Positions 13,526 through 20,247 of a stretch of DNA of 23,183 bases are shown one piece after another (position 1 is the stretch's first letter; each line of letters begins with the position of its first letter). A model generated the notes under the pieces. It was not told the DNA's origin. It saw only the letters and a program-made list of their open reading frames with translations, and did no database searches. The stretch is from IMG/VR virus record IMGVR_UViG_3300032579_000077, positions 1 to 23,183 of that record, one strand, 5' to 3'. The position numbers and the translations under genes were made by a program. Source of the DNA: a virus.

Positions 13526-15775
13526 GTGTCATTACCAACGTATTACGGCAACGTATCCGGCGGCACGATTTCCGGGACTACCGGAACATTCAGCAGTGTT
13601 GTTGCTGCCGCGTCATTGACGTTGGGTACCCCGTTAGATGTGATCTACGGTGGCACGGGCACCACGAGCCCTGCGTTGACTGCAGGCACGGGTATATCGT
13701 TGAGCGGGTCGTGGCCGAATTACACGATCTCTGCAACGAATAGCGGCACAGTCACATCGGTCACGGCTTCAAGTCCGTTGGCATCAAGTGGTGGCACAAC
13801 CCCCAACATTTCGTTTACGGGTATCCTTGGCGTTTCCAATGGTGGTACGGGGACGTCTAGCCCTTCGTTGGTAAGCGGCACAAACACGAGCGTTAGCGGA
13901 ACGTGGCCCGCGCAAGCGGTGAACGTGACGTCGTTTCCAGCATCGAGCCTTACTGGTAGCGTTAGTCTCACAACCCAGGTGTCGGGCATTTTGCCCGTCG
14001 CGAATGGCGGTAGCGGGACATCTACGCCCAGTCTTGTAGCCGGGTCAAACGTCAGCATTACAGGTTCGTGGCCGAATCAAACGATCAACGCGACGGCCTT
14101 CCCGACGACGTACACGCGCACGACGTTCACTGCGACAAGCGGGCAAACTAGTTTTACCGTTACGTACACCGTCGGTTCGGTTCAGGTATATCTCAACGGT
14201 GTGTTCTTGGCGACAACCGATTACACGGCAACGAGCGGGACAGCAATCGTGTTGGCAACGGGAGCCAACACGGGCGACATCGTGGACGTTGTTTCGCTTG
14301 GCACGTTGTCGGGCAGTATCAACCTTGCAACTCAAGTAATAGGGACGCTTGCCATTGCGAATGGCGGCACAGGCCAGACATCTGGCACGGCTGCATTCAA
14401 TGCCCTATCTCCGATCACCAGCACTGGTGATTTGATTATTGGGAATGGTACCAATAGCGCAACACGTTTGGCGATTGGCGCGAACACTTACGTTCTGACA
14501 AGTAACGGAACGACGGCAACATGGGCGGCTCCGTCGGGAGGCGGAACGACAACCAACTCGCTGACGATCAACAGCAGTGGCACAGGCGGTGCCAGTCCTC
14601 AATCGTTCAACGGTAGTTCTGCCGTCACGATTTCATACAATACTGTGGGTGCGTCCCCGCTTGCAGGTAGCACGTCTCTAACCACTGTCGGCACAATCAC
14701 GACAGGGACCTGGAATGCGGGCTCGGTAACGACAAGCGGTTCATTTGTTGCAGGTTCCAGCACCTACGGTCCGACAAGCGCAACGGTCAATGGCAATATT
14801 ACCGCCAGTGAAGTTGTTACCTTCCAAGTGTCGAGCAGTTCCGGGAACCTGATTATCAATTCGGGCAATAGTTCTGCATCCGTTGTTGCGCTCAATTACA
14901 ACAATGGTGCGACGGGCGGTTTTGCGGTTGGAGACGGAAGCACCGGGTATTACGGCACAATTACGTCAACAGGATTGCATGCCGGGTCAAGCAATTACGG
15001 TTTAACAAGCGCAAGCGTAGCCGGGTCTATTACTCCGGGATATAGCAGCGCGGTAGGTACGTCGTCGATCTACAGCGGCACGGGAACCCCGGCTTTTTCG
15101 GCTCCGTCAGGGTCGTTGTATCTTTCGTACAGCGGTACTGGTGGCGGATTAGTTTACTACAACTCTTCTACTGCTGGCACGAGCGGAACGTCATGGGCCG
15201 CTTTCGGTGCTTCGGTGCAAGAACAATACGCAGTATTTACTGCAAGCACGACGTGGACGTGCCCAGCAGGAGTAACAAAAGTGTATGCGTTTGTTGTAGG
15301 CGCTGGTGGTGGCGGCGATGGTAATGATAACACGGGCGGTGGCGTCGGTGGGCAAGCGTATGGGTATTACACCGTTAGCCCTGGAACGGGATACACGATA
15401 ACCGTTGGAACCGGTGGAACAGGTAGCACGTCAGGAAGTGGCACAAGCGGTAACACCAGTTCTTTTGCTTCGTTCTGTTCTGCTACTGGCGGTGGTGCTG
15501 GCACGAGTGGTGGCTCTGGATCAAATGGTTCCGGGTCAAGTGGAAATCTACGAAACAATACTGCAGCAACATCTTTGCAAGACACCTTTGCTCAATTTAC
15601 TGGCAATAATTTTTATGGTTTTTATAGCCTCATCACAACTTCCGCAACTGTTTGGTCAAACACGCTTTCTGATAGCACGTCTGGTGCTGCCGAACTCGTG
15701 TCTCCTGGCGCTGGTGGCTACATCTACGGCACCGGCGGCGTTGGTGGCGTGGTCGCGCTTTGGTGGGTAGGATAA
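13526..15775 (+). CDS. Tail fibre 1, NGGTG repeats with Gly-rich C-terminus
   Basis: The 749-residue product is a modular fibre that likely binds the host surface. It starts with GTG 13526 after a good GGAGGG (13513-13518). The N-terminal part holds repeats of the form (N/Y)GG(T/S)GT..P(S/A)L..G.(N/T).S..G(S/T)WP.(Q/Y) (about residues 40-190). Residues about 195-262 match a common phage-fibre module (GQTSFTVTYTVGSVQVYLNG, then DYTATSGTAIVLATGA). Another repeat follows (about 275-345), then a trimeric-fibre-like beta region to about 565. The C-terminus (WTCPAGVTKVYAFVVGAGGG then Gly/Ser-rich) is a polyglycine-type tip, perhaps the receptor-binding end. Ser/Thr/Gly dominance is typical of beta-helical trimers. 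It shares modules with fibre 2. The attachment site to the virion is not identified. Confidence 0.85.
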   Translation: MSLPTYYGNVSGGTISGTTGTFSSVVAAASLTLGTPLDVIYGGTGTTSPALTAGTGISLSGSWPNYTISATNSGTVTSVTASSPLASSGGTTPNISFTGILGVSNGGTGTSSPSLVSGTNTSVSGTWPAQAVNVTSFPASSLTGSVSLTTQVSGILPVANGGSGTSTPSLVAGSNVSITGSWPNQTINATAFPTTYTRTTFTATSGQTSFTVTYTVGSVQVYLNGVFLATTDYTATSGTAIVLATGANTGDIVDVVSLGTLSGSINLATQVIGTLAIANGGTGQTSGTAAFNALSPITSTGDLIIGNGTNSATRLAIGANTYVLTSNGTTATWAAPSGGGTTTNSLTINSSGTGGASPQSFNGSSAVTISYNTVGASPLAGSTSLTTVGTITTGTWNAGSVTTSGSFVAGSSTYGPTSATVNGNITASEVVTFQVSSSSGNLIINSGNSSASVVALNYNNGATGGFAVGDGSTGYYGTITSTGLHAGSSNYGLTSASVAGSITPGYSSAVGTSSIYSGTGTPAFSAPSGSLYLSYSGTGGGLVYYNSSTAGTSGTSWAAFGASVQEQYAVFTASTTWTCPAGVTKVYAFVVGAGGGGDGNDNTGGGVGGQAYGYYTVSPGTGYTITVGTGGTGSTSGSGTSGNTSSFASFCSATGGGAGTSGGSGSNGSGSSGNLRNNTAATSLQDTFAQFTGNNFYGFYSLITTSATVWSNTLSDSTSGAAELVSPGAGGYIYGTGGVGGVVALWWVG

Positions 15776-15778
15776 AAC

Positions 15779-16027
15779 ATGGCATACGCATTGGTTGACC
15801 CAAGTACTCAAGTCATTGAAACCCCCGCCCAAAAAGGGCCGCCGTATGTTCCTCCGGTGTATTACCCCAACTCGGCACGGGTTGCACAGGTAGAGCCGGA
15901 TCAGAACAGCACGTTCCCGGTGGCGTCTCCGCTTGAGTGGATTGAGTGTCCGGACACGGTTGTTGCGGATCAGTGGTACTACAACACCTCAACGTCGGCG
16001 TTCGTGCAGATTGGTGGAACGTCATGA
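15779..16027 (+). CDS. Small fibre accessory protein (82 aa)
   Basis: This protein lies between two long fibres and is coupled to the second (ATGA overlap at 16024). It begins MAYALVDPSTQVIETPAQKG and later reads FPVASPLEWIECPDTVVADQ then WYYNTSTSAFVQIGG. The WI.C...V..D.WYY ending resembles small proteins next to fibre genes in aquatic phages. Like the protein at 19363 it ends in a Tyr-Tyr/Trp and Ser/Thr strand pattern similar to that of tail-fibre assembly proteins. A chaperone or fibre-attachment role is possible but I cannot confirm it. A Pro-rich segment (PPYVPPVYYP, about residues 21-30) may be a peptide-binding arm. I am confident it is expressed. Confidence 0.55.
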   Translation: MAYALVDPSTQVIETPAQKGPPYVPPVYYPNSARVAQVEPDQNSTFPVASPLEWIECPDTVVADQWYYNTSTSAFVQIGGTS

Positions 16028-18468
16028 GTATCCCACGCAACTTTAGTATTCTTGCCGAGAACGCCAACAGTAGTGGCGTGTTGCAGATCGCAGGCGGTGG
16101 TACTGGAACCACAACGCCTAGCCTTGTCGCGGGCACCAACGTCACGATAACGGGCACATGGCCCAATCAGACAATCAATTCCACAGGCAGCGGAGGCAGC
16201 GGTGTCAGCAGCGTAACCGCATCGAGCCCGCTTGCATCGAGCGGCGGCACGACACCAAATATCTCGTTCACGGGCACGCTTGCGGTTGCGAATGGCGGCA
16301 CCGGAGCGGCAACGCTGACCGGGTACGTTTATGGTAACGGCACGTCGGCAATGACGGCATCGACCACAATTCCGACGACGGCCCTTAGCGGCACAATTAC
16401 GAATGCGCAGCTGGCAAATAGCTCGCTGACAGTCAACGGCACCGCGATCAGCCTTGGCGGCAGTGGAACGGTTACTGCAGCGGCAGGCACCCTGACCGGG
16501 ACCACGCTCAATAGTACTGTTACCGGATCAAGTCTCACTTCGGTCGGAACGATCACGTCCGGCACCTGGAACGGCGGAATTATTCCCGTTGCATACGGCG
16601 GCACAGGCACCTCGTCGCCAGGCCTTATCCAAGGTGCGAACATTACTATTAGCGGCTCTTGGCCTAATCAAACGATTGCGGCGACGGGTAGCACGGGCGT
16701 TTCGAGCGTTACGGCATCAAGCCCGCTCGCCTCAAGCGGCGGATCAACGCCAAACATTTCGTTTTCGGGAATTCTCGGCATTTCTAACGGCGGTACGGGG
16801 ACCGCCAGCCCTGCTTTGGTAAACGGGACGAATACCAGCGTTAGTGGGACGTGGCCGGCTCAAGCGGTGAACATTACTGCGTTTCCGGCATCAAGTCTCA
16901 CCGGGACCATCAGCCTGACAACCCAAGTGTCCGGCACGTTGCCGGTTGCGAATGGCGGCACCGGGGTCACGACATCGAGCGGTGCGAGCTCCGTGGTGTT
17001 GCGCGATTCAAGCGCGAACATTACGACAAACGCATTGTTCGAAGGATACACGAACCAGGCGGCAGGCACTGCGATTACGCTGACCGCATCGTCAACGCCA
17101 AACTGGATTATCACCGGGTCTGGTGGTCAGACCATCACGTTGCCGAACGCGACGACGTTGCCAATCGGCGCGCAATTCACGTTCAACAATAACCAAACTA
17201 GCGGCACTATCACCGTCAACAATACTACATCGACCCTCGTGGTATCGGTTGCGTCGGGTGCATTTGCTACGGTCACGTTGTTGAGCAATGGCTCATCGGC
17301 TGGCACCTGGGACCTTCACTTTAGCGTTCCGTCAAACACGCAATGGTCAACGAACACGTTCCAATACCCTGGGACCATTACGCAAGCGACGTGGAACGGC
17401 GTTGGTATTGGGACGTACTACGGGGGCACAGGTCTTAGTGGATCAACCCCATTTACAAGCGGCGGAGCGGTCTACGCATCGAGCTCAAGTGCACTAACTA
17501 CGGGCACCCTTCCCGTTGCGTCAGGCGGCACCGGAGCGACTACGCTGACCGGGTACTTGATTGGGAACGGGACCTCGGCGGTTACAGCATCGACGACCAT
17601 TCCGACATCCGCATTGAGCGGCACCATTTCAAACACACAGCTTGCCAACAGCTCCGTTACCGTAAATGGAACGGCGATCAGCCTCGGCGGAAGTGGAACG
17701 GTTACGGCGGCGGCAGGAACGCTGACAGGGATTACCCTCAATAGCACGGTTACGGGATCGAGCCTTACGTCTGTCGGCACGATTACGAGCGGAACGTGGA
17801 ACGGCACAACGATTGCGATTGCCAACGGTGGGACCGGGCAAACCAGCAAGTCTGCGGCGTTCAATGCTCTTTCGCCAATAACGGCGACGGGCGACCTCAT
17901 TATCGGCAACGGCACCAATTCAGCCACAAACCTTGCCATCGGTGCAAACACCTACGTGCTGACCAGCAACGGCACGACGGCATCGTGGGCCGCGCCAACG
18001 GGCGGTGCATCGCTTTCTGCAAACAACACCTGGACAGGGACGCAGACATTCTCCGGAACGTCAAGCGTGTTGGCCGCGACGTTTGCCAACATGGCCGAGA
18101 ACATCACGGTCAGCGCCACGGCAGCCACGGGCACAATCAACCTGTATACGGCTACGCAGTCGATTCTTTATTACACGACAAACGCGACGGGTAACTTTAC
18201 CATCAACGTCGCGCATTCGTCAGGCACAACGCTCAACACGGCGATGGCGACGGGTACGGCTATTACCGTCGTATTCATGAACACCAACGGCACGACGGCG
18301 TACTATTGTTCTGCAATGAATATCGACGGCACGGCGCAGACGGTCAAGTGGCTGGGCAACATCGCCCCTGCGGCGGGCAACCCGTCGTTGATTGACTTCT
18401 ACACTTTCACCATCATCAAAACGGGTTCGGCCACCTACACGGTATTCGGCTCGATGACGACGTACTGA
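16024..18468 (+). CDS. Tail fibre 2, NGGTG repeats with conserved C-terminal head
   Basis: This 814-residue protein is a second long fibre. ATG 16024 (MSIPRNFSILAENANSSG) overlaps the previous stop as ATGA with GGTGGA upstream; a longer frame from 15946 is only overlap with the previous gene. NGGTG-type repeats with TPSLVAGTNVTITGTWPNQ units fill much of the first 330 residues. Residues about 335-465 form a second module (GGQTITLPNATTLPIGAQFT, then AGTWDLHFSV). A 95-residue block at about 90-184 is repeated at about 500-594 (see repeats). The C-terminus (about 668-814, GTINLYTATQSILYYTTNAT through DFYTFTIIKTGSATYTVFGS) matches a beta domain that ends many aquatic phage fibres and structural proteins. 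A host-binding or shaft role is likely. Why two fibres exist is not known. Confidence 0.85.
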   Translation: MSIPRNFSILAENANSSGVLQIAGGGTGTTTPSLVAGTNVTITGTWPNQTINSTGSGGSGVSSVTASSPLASSGGTTPNISFTGTLAVANGGTGAATLTGYVYGNGTSAMTASTTIPTTALSGTITNAQLANSSLTVNGTAISLGGSGTVTAAAGTLTGTTLNSTVTGSSLTSVGTITSGTWNGGIIPVAYGGTGTSSPGLIQGANITISGSWPNQTIAATGSTGVSSVTASSPLASSGGSTPNISFSGILGISNGGTGTASPALVNGTNTSVSGTWPAQAVNITAFPASSLTGTISLTTQVSGTLPVANGGTGVTTSSGASSVVLRDSSANITTNALFEGYTNQAAGTAITLTASSTPNWIITGSGGQTITLPNATTLPIGAQFTFNNNQTSGTITVNNTTSTLVVSVASGAFATVTLLSNGSSAGTWDLHFSVPSNTQWSTNTFQYPGTITQATWNGVGIGTYYGGTGLSGSTPFTSGGAVYASSSSALTTGTLPVASGGTGATTLTGYLIGNGTSAVTASTTIPTSALSGTISNTQLANSSVTVNGTAISLGGSGTVTAAAGTLTGITLNSTVTGSSLTSVGTITSGTWNGTTIAIANGGTGQTSKSAAFNALSPITATGDLIIGNGTNSATNLAIGANTYVLTSNGTTASWAAPTGGASLSANNTWTGTQTFSGTSSVLAATFANMAENITVSATAATGTINLYTATQSILYYTTNATGNFTINVAHSSGTTLNTAMATGTAITVVFMNTNGTTAYYCSAMNIDGTAQTVKWLGNIAPAAGNPSLIDFYTFTIIKTGSATYTVFGSMTTY
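16291..16575 (+). repeat. 95-codon duplication in fibre 2, copy 1
   Basis: This 285-base block encodes NGGTGAATLTGYVYGNGTSA and onward to GTITSGTWNG. It is repeated at 17521-17805 (offset 1,230 bases) with no insertion or deletion; by eye 85 of 95 residues match. At the DNA level the copies differ at many third positions, so this is an old, selected duplication. Confidence 0.8.
17521..17805 (+). repeat. 95-codon duplication in fibre 2, copy 2
   Basis: This is the second copy of the 285-base block at 16291-16575, starting SGGTGATTLTGYLIGNGTSA. Substitutions are mostly conservative (V/L, T/S, L/V), with changes such as Y/I and M/V, consistent with a structural repeat of the fibre shaft. It precedes a third unit type (AIANGGTGQTSKSAAFNALS) also found in fibre 1. 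Confidence 0.8.
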
Positions 18469-18469
18469 T

Positions 18470-19366
18470 ATGCCTACGATAGCAACATTAGCATGTGGCA
18501 CGTCTCGCGGTTATGGGACGGACCATCCAAGCGCGACTACACTTCCCTGGTCTTCGTCATCTCTATCTAGCACAAGCCTTGTTGGCGGTGGTGGCGGAGG
18601 CGGTTCTGGTACTATTACGTCCGTTGGTGGCGGTGGTGGTGGCGGTGCCATCTTTGCTAGTTTTTCGTTCAACGGGACATACACACCGGGCAATACCGTC
18701 GTTGTCACGATTGGTGCTGGAGGCACGTCGGCTGGCAGTGGCAGTGCAACGACGGCAGTTAGCGGCACTAGTTTTAGCGCAACGGGCGGTGGATACGGCG
18801 GTTCCGGCGCAACGGCTGGCGCGTCTATTTCTGGCGCGTCAGGCGGTGGCGCAGGTGCCACGTCGTCTCTGGCAGGCACCGCAGGTACAGGCTCGACGTA
18901 TGGGTTTGGCGGTGGCGCTGGTGCCCGCGCGAGCGGTACGTCGTATGCAGGCGGAGGCGGCGGCGGTTATTCTGCCGCTGGTTCTGCGGCATCGGGTACC
19001 ACTGGTGGAAAGGGCGGGAACTCTACAGGCGGCCTTGGCTTTGGTACAGGAACTCAATCGTTCGGCGGAGGCGGAGGCGGGTACACGACAGGCGGTGCGG
19101 CTGGCGGTACAGGCGCGGGCGCGGGCGGAAGCGGTGCCGCCGCAGGCGGCGCGGCATCTGCGAATAGCGGTAGCGGTGGCGGTGGTTGCGGGCGCACGGC
19201 ATCGACAGGGGGTACAGGCGGGAGCGGACTGTTCAACATTTTTGTGCCGTTCGTTTGCCGCCCCCCCATGTATTCAGTCACCATTAGCAACGCGGCTCTG
19301 TACCAAGGCGGTACTCTGTATCAATGGGGATTTCTCATGAAAGCCTCGGGGACGCTAACGCTGTGA
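18470..19366 (+). CDS. Polyglycine-rich protein, candidate receptor-binding tip
   Basis: The 298-residue product is dominated by Gly with Ser, Ala and Thr. Long runs such as GGGGGGG alternate with short strands (AIFASFSFNGTYTPGNTVVV, about residues 60-79). The pattern resembles adhesins of T-even-like phages (gp38 type) in which polyglycine-II helices form a sandwich capping the fibre. It lies immediately after fibre 2, two bases past its stop, as an adhesin would. The last 45 residues (from LFNIFVPFVC) are hydrophobic and lose the Gly pattern. A seven-C run at 19261-19267 does not break the frame. A short spacer with no good ribosome binding site implies coupling to fibre 2. Alternative: structural filler protein. 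The adhesin role is inference. Confidence 0.65.
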   Translation: MPTIATLACGTSRGYGTDHPSATTLPWSSSSLSSTSLVGGGGGGGSGTITSVGGGGGGGAIFASFSFNGTYTPGNTVVVTIGAGGTSAGSGSATTAVSGTSFSATGGGYGGSGATAGASISGASGGGAGATSSLAGTAGTGSTYGFGGGAGARASGTSYAGGGGGGYSAAGSAASGTTGGKGGNSTGGLGFGTGTQSFGGGGGGYTTGGAAGGTGAGAGGSGAAAGGAASANSGSGGGGCGRTASTGGTGGSGLFNIFVPFVCRPPMYSVTISNAALYQGGTLYQWGFLMKASGTLTL

Positions 19367-19749
19367 GCCATTTCGCGCACGTCACGAACGGCATTGTAGA
19401 TCAGGTTATTGTCGTCGAGCAAGACCAGATCAACTCGGGCGCGTTCGGCCCGCCGTCCGAATGGGTACAAACCAGTTACAACACCTACGGCGGGGTGCAT
19501 TATGCCCCTGACAGTTCGTACCAAACGCCCGATGGCGGCGAGGCCATCCGTGCCAACTACGCTGGCATCGGGTACACTTATGATGCTACCAACGACGTGT
19601 TCTACGCGCCCAAACCCTACCCGTCATGGGTCATCTCTGGACCGTCTTGGCTGTGGCAAGCGCCTGTTCCCTATCCCACAGATGGTCAAGACTACGAGTG
19701 GGATGAGTCAACAACTTCCTGGGTTCTTGTTCCTGGAGATGCAACATGA
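19363..19749 (+). CDS. Fibre-associated protein (HFA...NYAGIGYTYD...WDESTTSWV family)
   Basis: GTG 19363 (start MSHFAHVTNGIVDQVIVVEQ) overlaps the stop of the polyglycine gene, which I prefer to an in-frame ATG at 19324 because the family begins at HFA. The order of motifs in the 128-residue protein, namely HFA...VDQVIVVEQ, then WVQTSYNTYGG, then RANYAGIGYTYD, YPSWVISG, and lastly WQAPVPYPTDGQDYEWDEST with SWV, is one I know from small proteins encoded next to structural and fibre genes in cyanophages and other marine phages. The final W...P...Y.WDE..SWV part resembles tail-fibre assembly proteins. Molecular function is not established. It is conserved and adjacent to the adhesion genes, so a fibre-folding or attachment role is likely. 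The next gene's ATG overlaps its stop (ATGA). Confidence 0.75.
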   Translation: MSHFAHVTNGIVDQVIVVEQDQINSGAFGPPSEWVQTSYNTYGGVHYAPDSSYQTPDGGEAIRANYAGIGYTYDATNDVFYAPKPYPSWVISGPSWLWQAPVPYPTDGQDYEWDESTTSWVLVPGDAT

Positions 19750-20054
19750 CATGGGCGAGTGCGGATTTCCCGTTTGTCGGTGGGTCAGGCACAACGCCTG
19801 GTCCGACCTTCCAGTATGGCAGCAAGACCAATGTTCCGGCAGACGCATCCAGCACGGTCACCGTTTCCATCCCGGTACCCTACACGACCAGCTTGGCTTC
19901 GGTGATCGTGACCATCGGTGGAGGGTTGTCCTGGAACGGCTACCAATTATCTTCTGAGGTGACGAACCTCACTACATCATCTTTCCAAGTGACAGTTTCT
20001 GGCGGGGCCCCTGGTTCAACCGTGACGATCTATTGGATGTCCCAAGGTACATAA
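19746..20054 (+). CDS. Paralog of the 13175 protein
   Basis: The 102-residue protein is a diverged second copy of the product at 13175-13525, shorter by 14 residues, mostly in the N-terminal Ser/Thr/Pro linker. Shared strands include VPAD.S.TVTV..P.PY, GGG.SWNGY.L and the C-terminal VTVSGG.PGSTVTIYWM. DNA similarity is low at synonymous sites, so the copy is old and under selection. It closes the adhesion cassette that its relative opens. A fibre-tip or sugar-binding-like role is inferred from the WM..G ending and from location. The ATG lies within the previous stop (ATGA). It is followed by a 13-base spacer containing the strong Shine-Dalgarno of the next gene. Confidence 0.65.
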   Translation: MTWASADFPFVGGSGTTPGPTFQYGSKTNVPADASSTVTVSIPVPYTTSLASVIVTIGGGLSWNGYQLSSEVTNLTTSSFQVTVSGGAPGSTVTIYWMSQGT

Positions 20055-20067
20055 GGAAGGAAACACC

Positions 20068-20244
20068 ATGAACGACCAACTCAAAGAAGAACTCGACCGC
20101 CTCATTGGCGAGCGCGAGCAACTCGTCCAGACTGGCCAACAAGCGGCGGCTATTGCCCAGCAAAAGCAGAACGAGATTTACGCCTGCGACGGGGCGATTG
20201 CGACCCTCAAGAAGCTCATCGCCGCCAACGAGAACCCGGCTTAG
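20068..20244 (+). CDS. Small coiled-coil protein (58 aa)
   Basis: This short gene is well supported: AAGGAAGG (20053-20060) lies seven bases before ATG 20068. The product begins MNDQLKEELDRLIGEREQLV and continues in heptad-like helix (AAAIAQQKQNEIYACDGAIA then TLKKLIAANENPA), nearly all helical, with one Cys near residue 41. It is most likely an oligomerising coiled coil. No family is recognised. Placed between fibre genes and the nozzle-like gene, it could be a tail adaptor, a chaperone or a virion-assembly factor. A membrane segment and signal peptide are absent, so it is not a spanin or holin by sequence. Confidence 0.7.
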   Translation: MNDQLKEELDRLIGEREQLVQTGQQAAAIAQQKQNEIYACDGAIATLKKLIAANENPA

Positions 20245-20247
20245 CAC

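Noticed and set aside
15946-16023. Longer start for fibre 2
   Set aside because: It would overlap most of the C-terminal part of the accessory gene at 15779; the ATG at 16024 has an ATGA overlap, a good ribosome binding site and a sensible N-terminus.
13526-18468. Repeats in the fibre genes as a CRISPR-like array
   Set aside because: Repeats are in-frame protein repeats of varying length and sequence, with no constant spacer size and no cas genes.
19261-19267. C7 homopolymer as a sequencing frameshift in the polyglycine gene
   Set aside because: The frame as given continues sensibly to a stop that overlaps the next GTG; other frames downstream give no better protein.
18495-19340. 281-codon frame in another + frame of the polyglycine gene
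   Set aside because: GC-rich Gly codons (GGN runs) leave the other frames open; the translation is Ala/Val/Arg-rich without motif, and the Gly-rich frame fits the coupled start at 18470.
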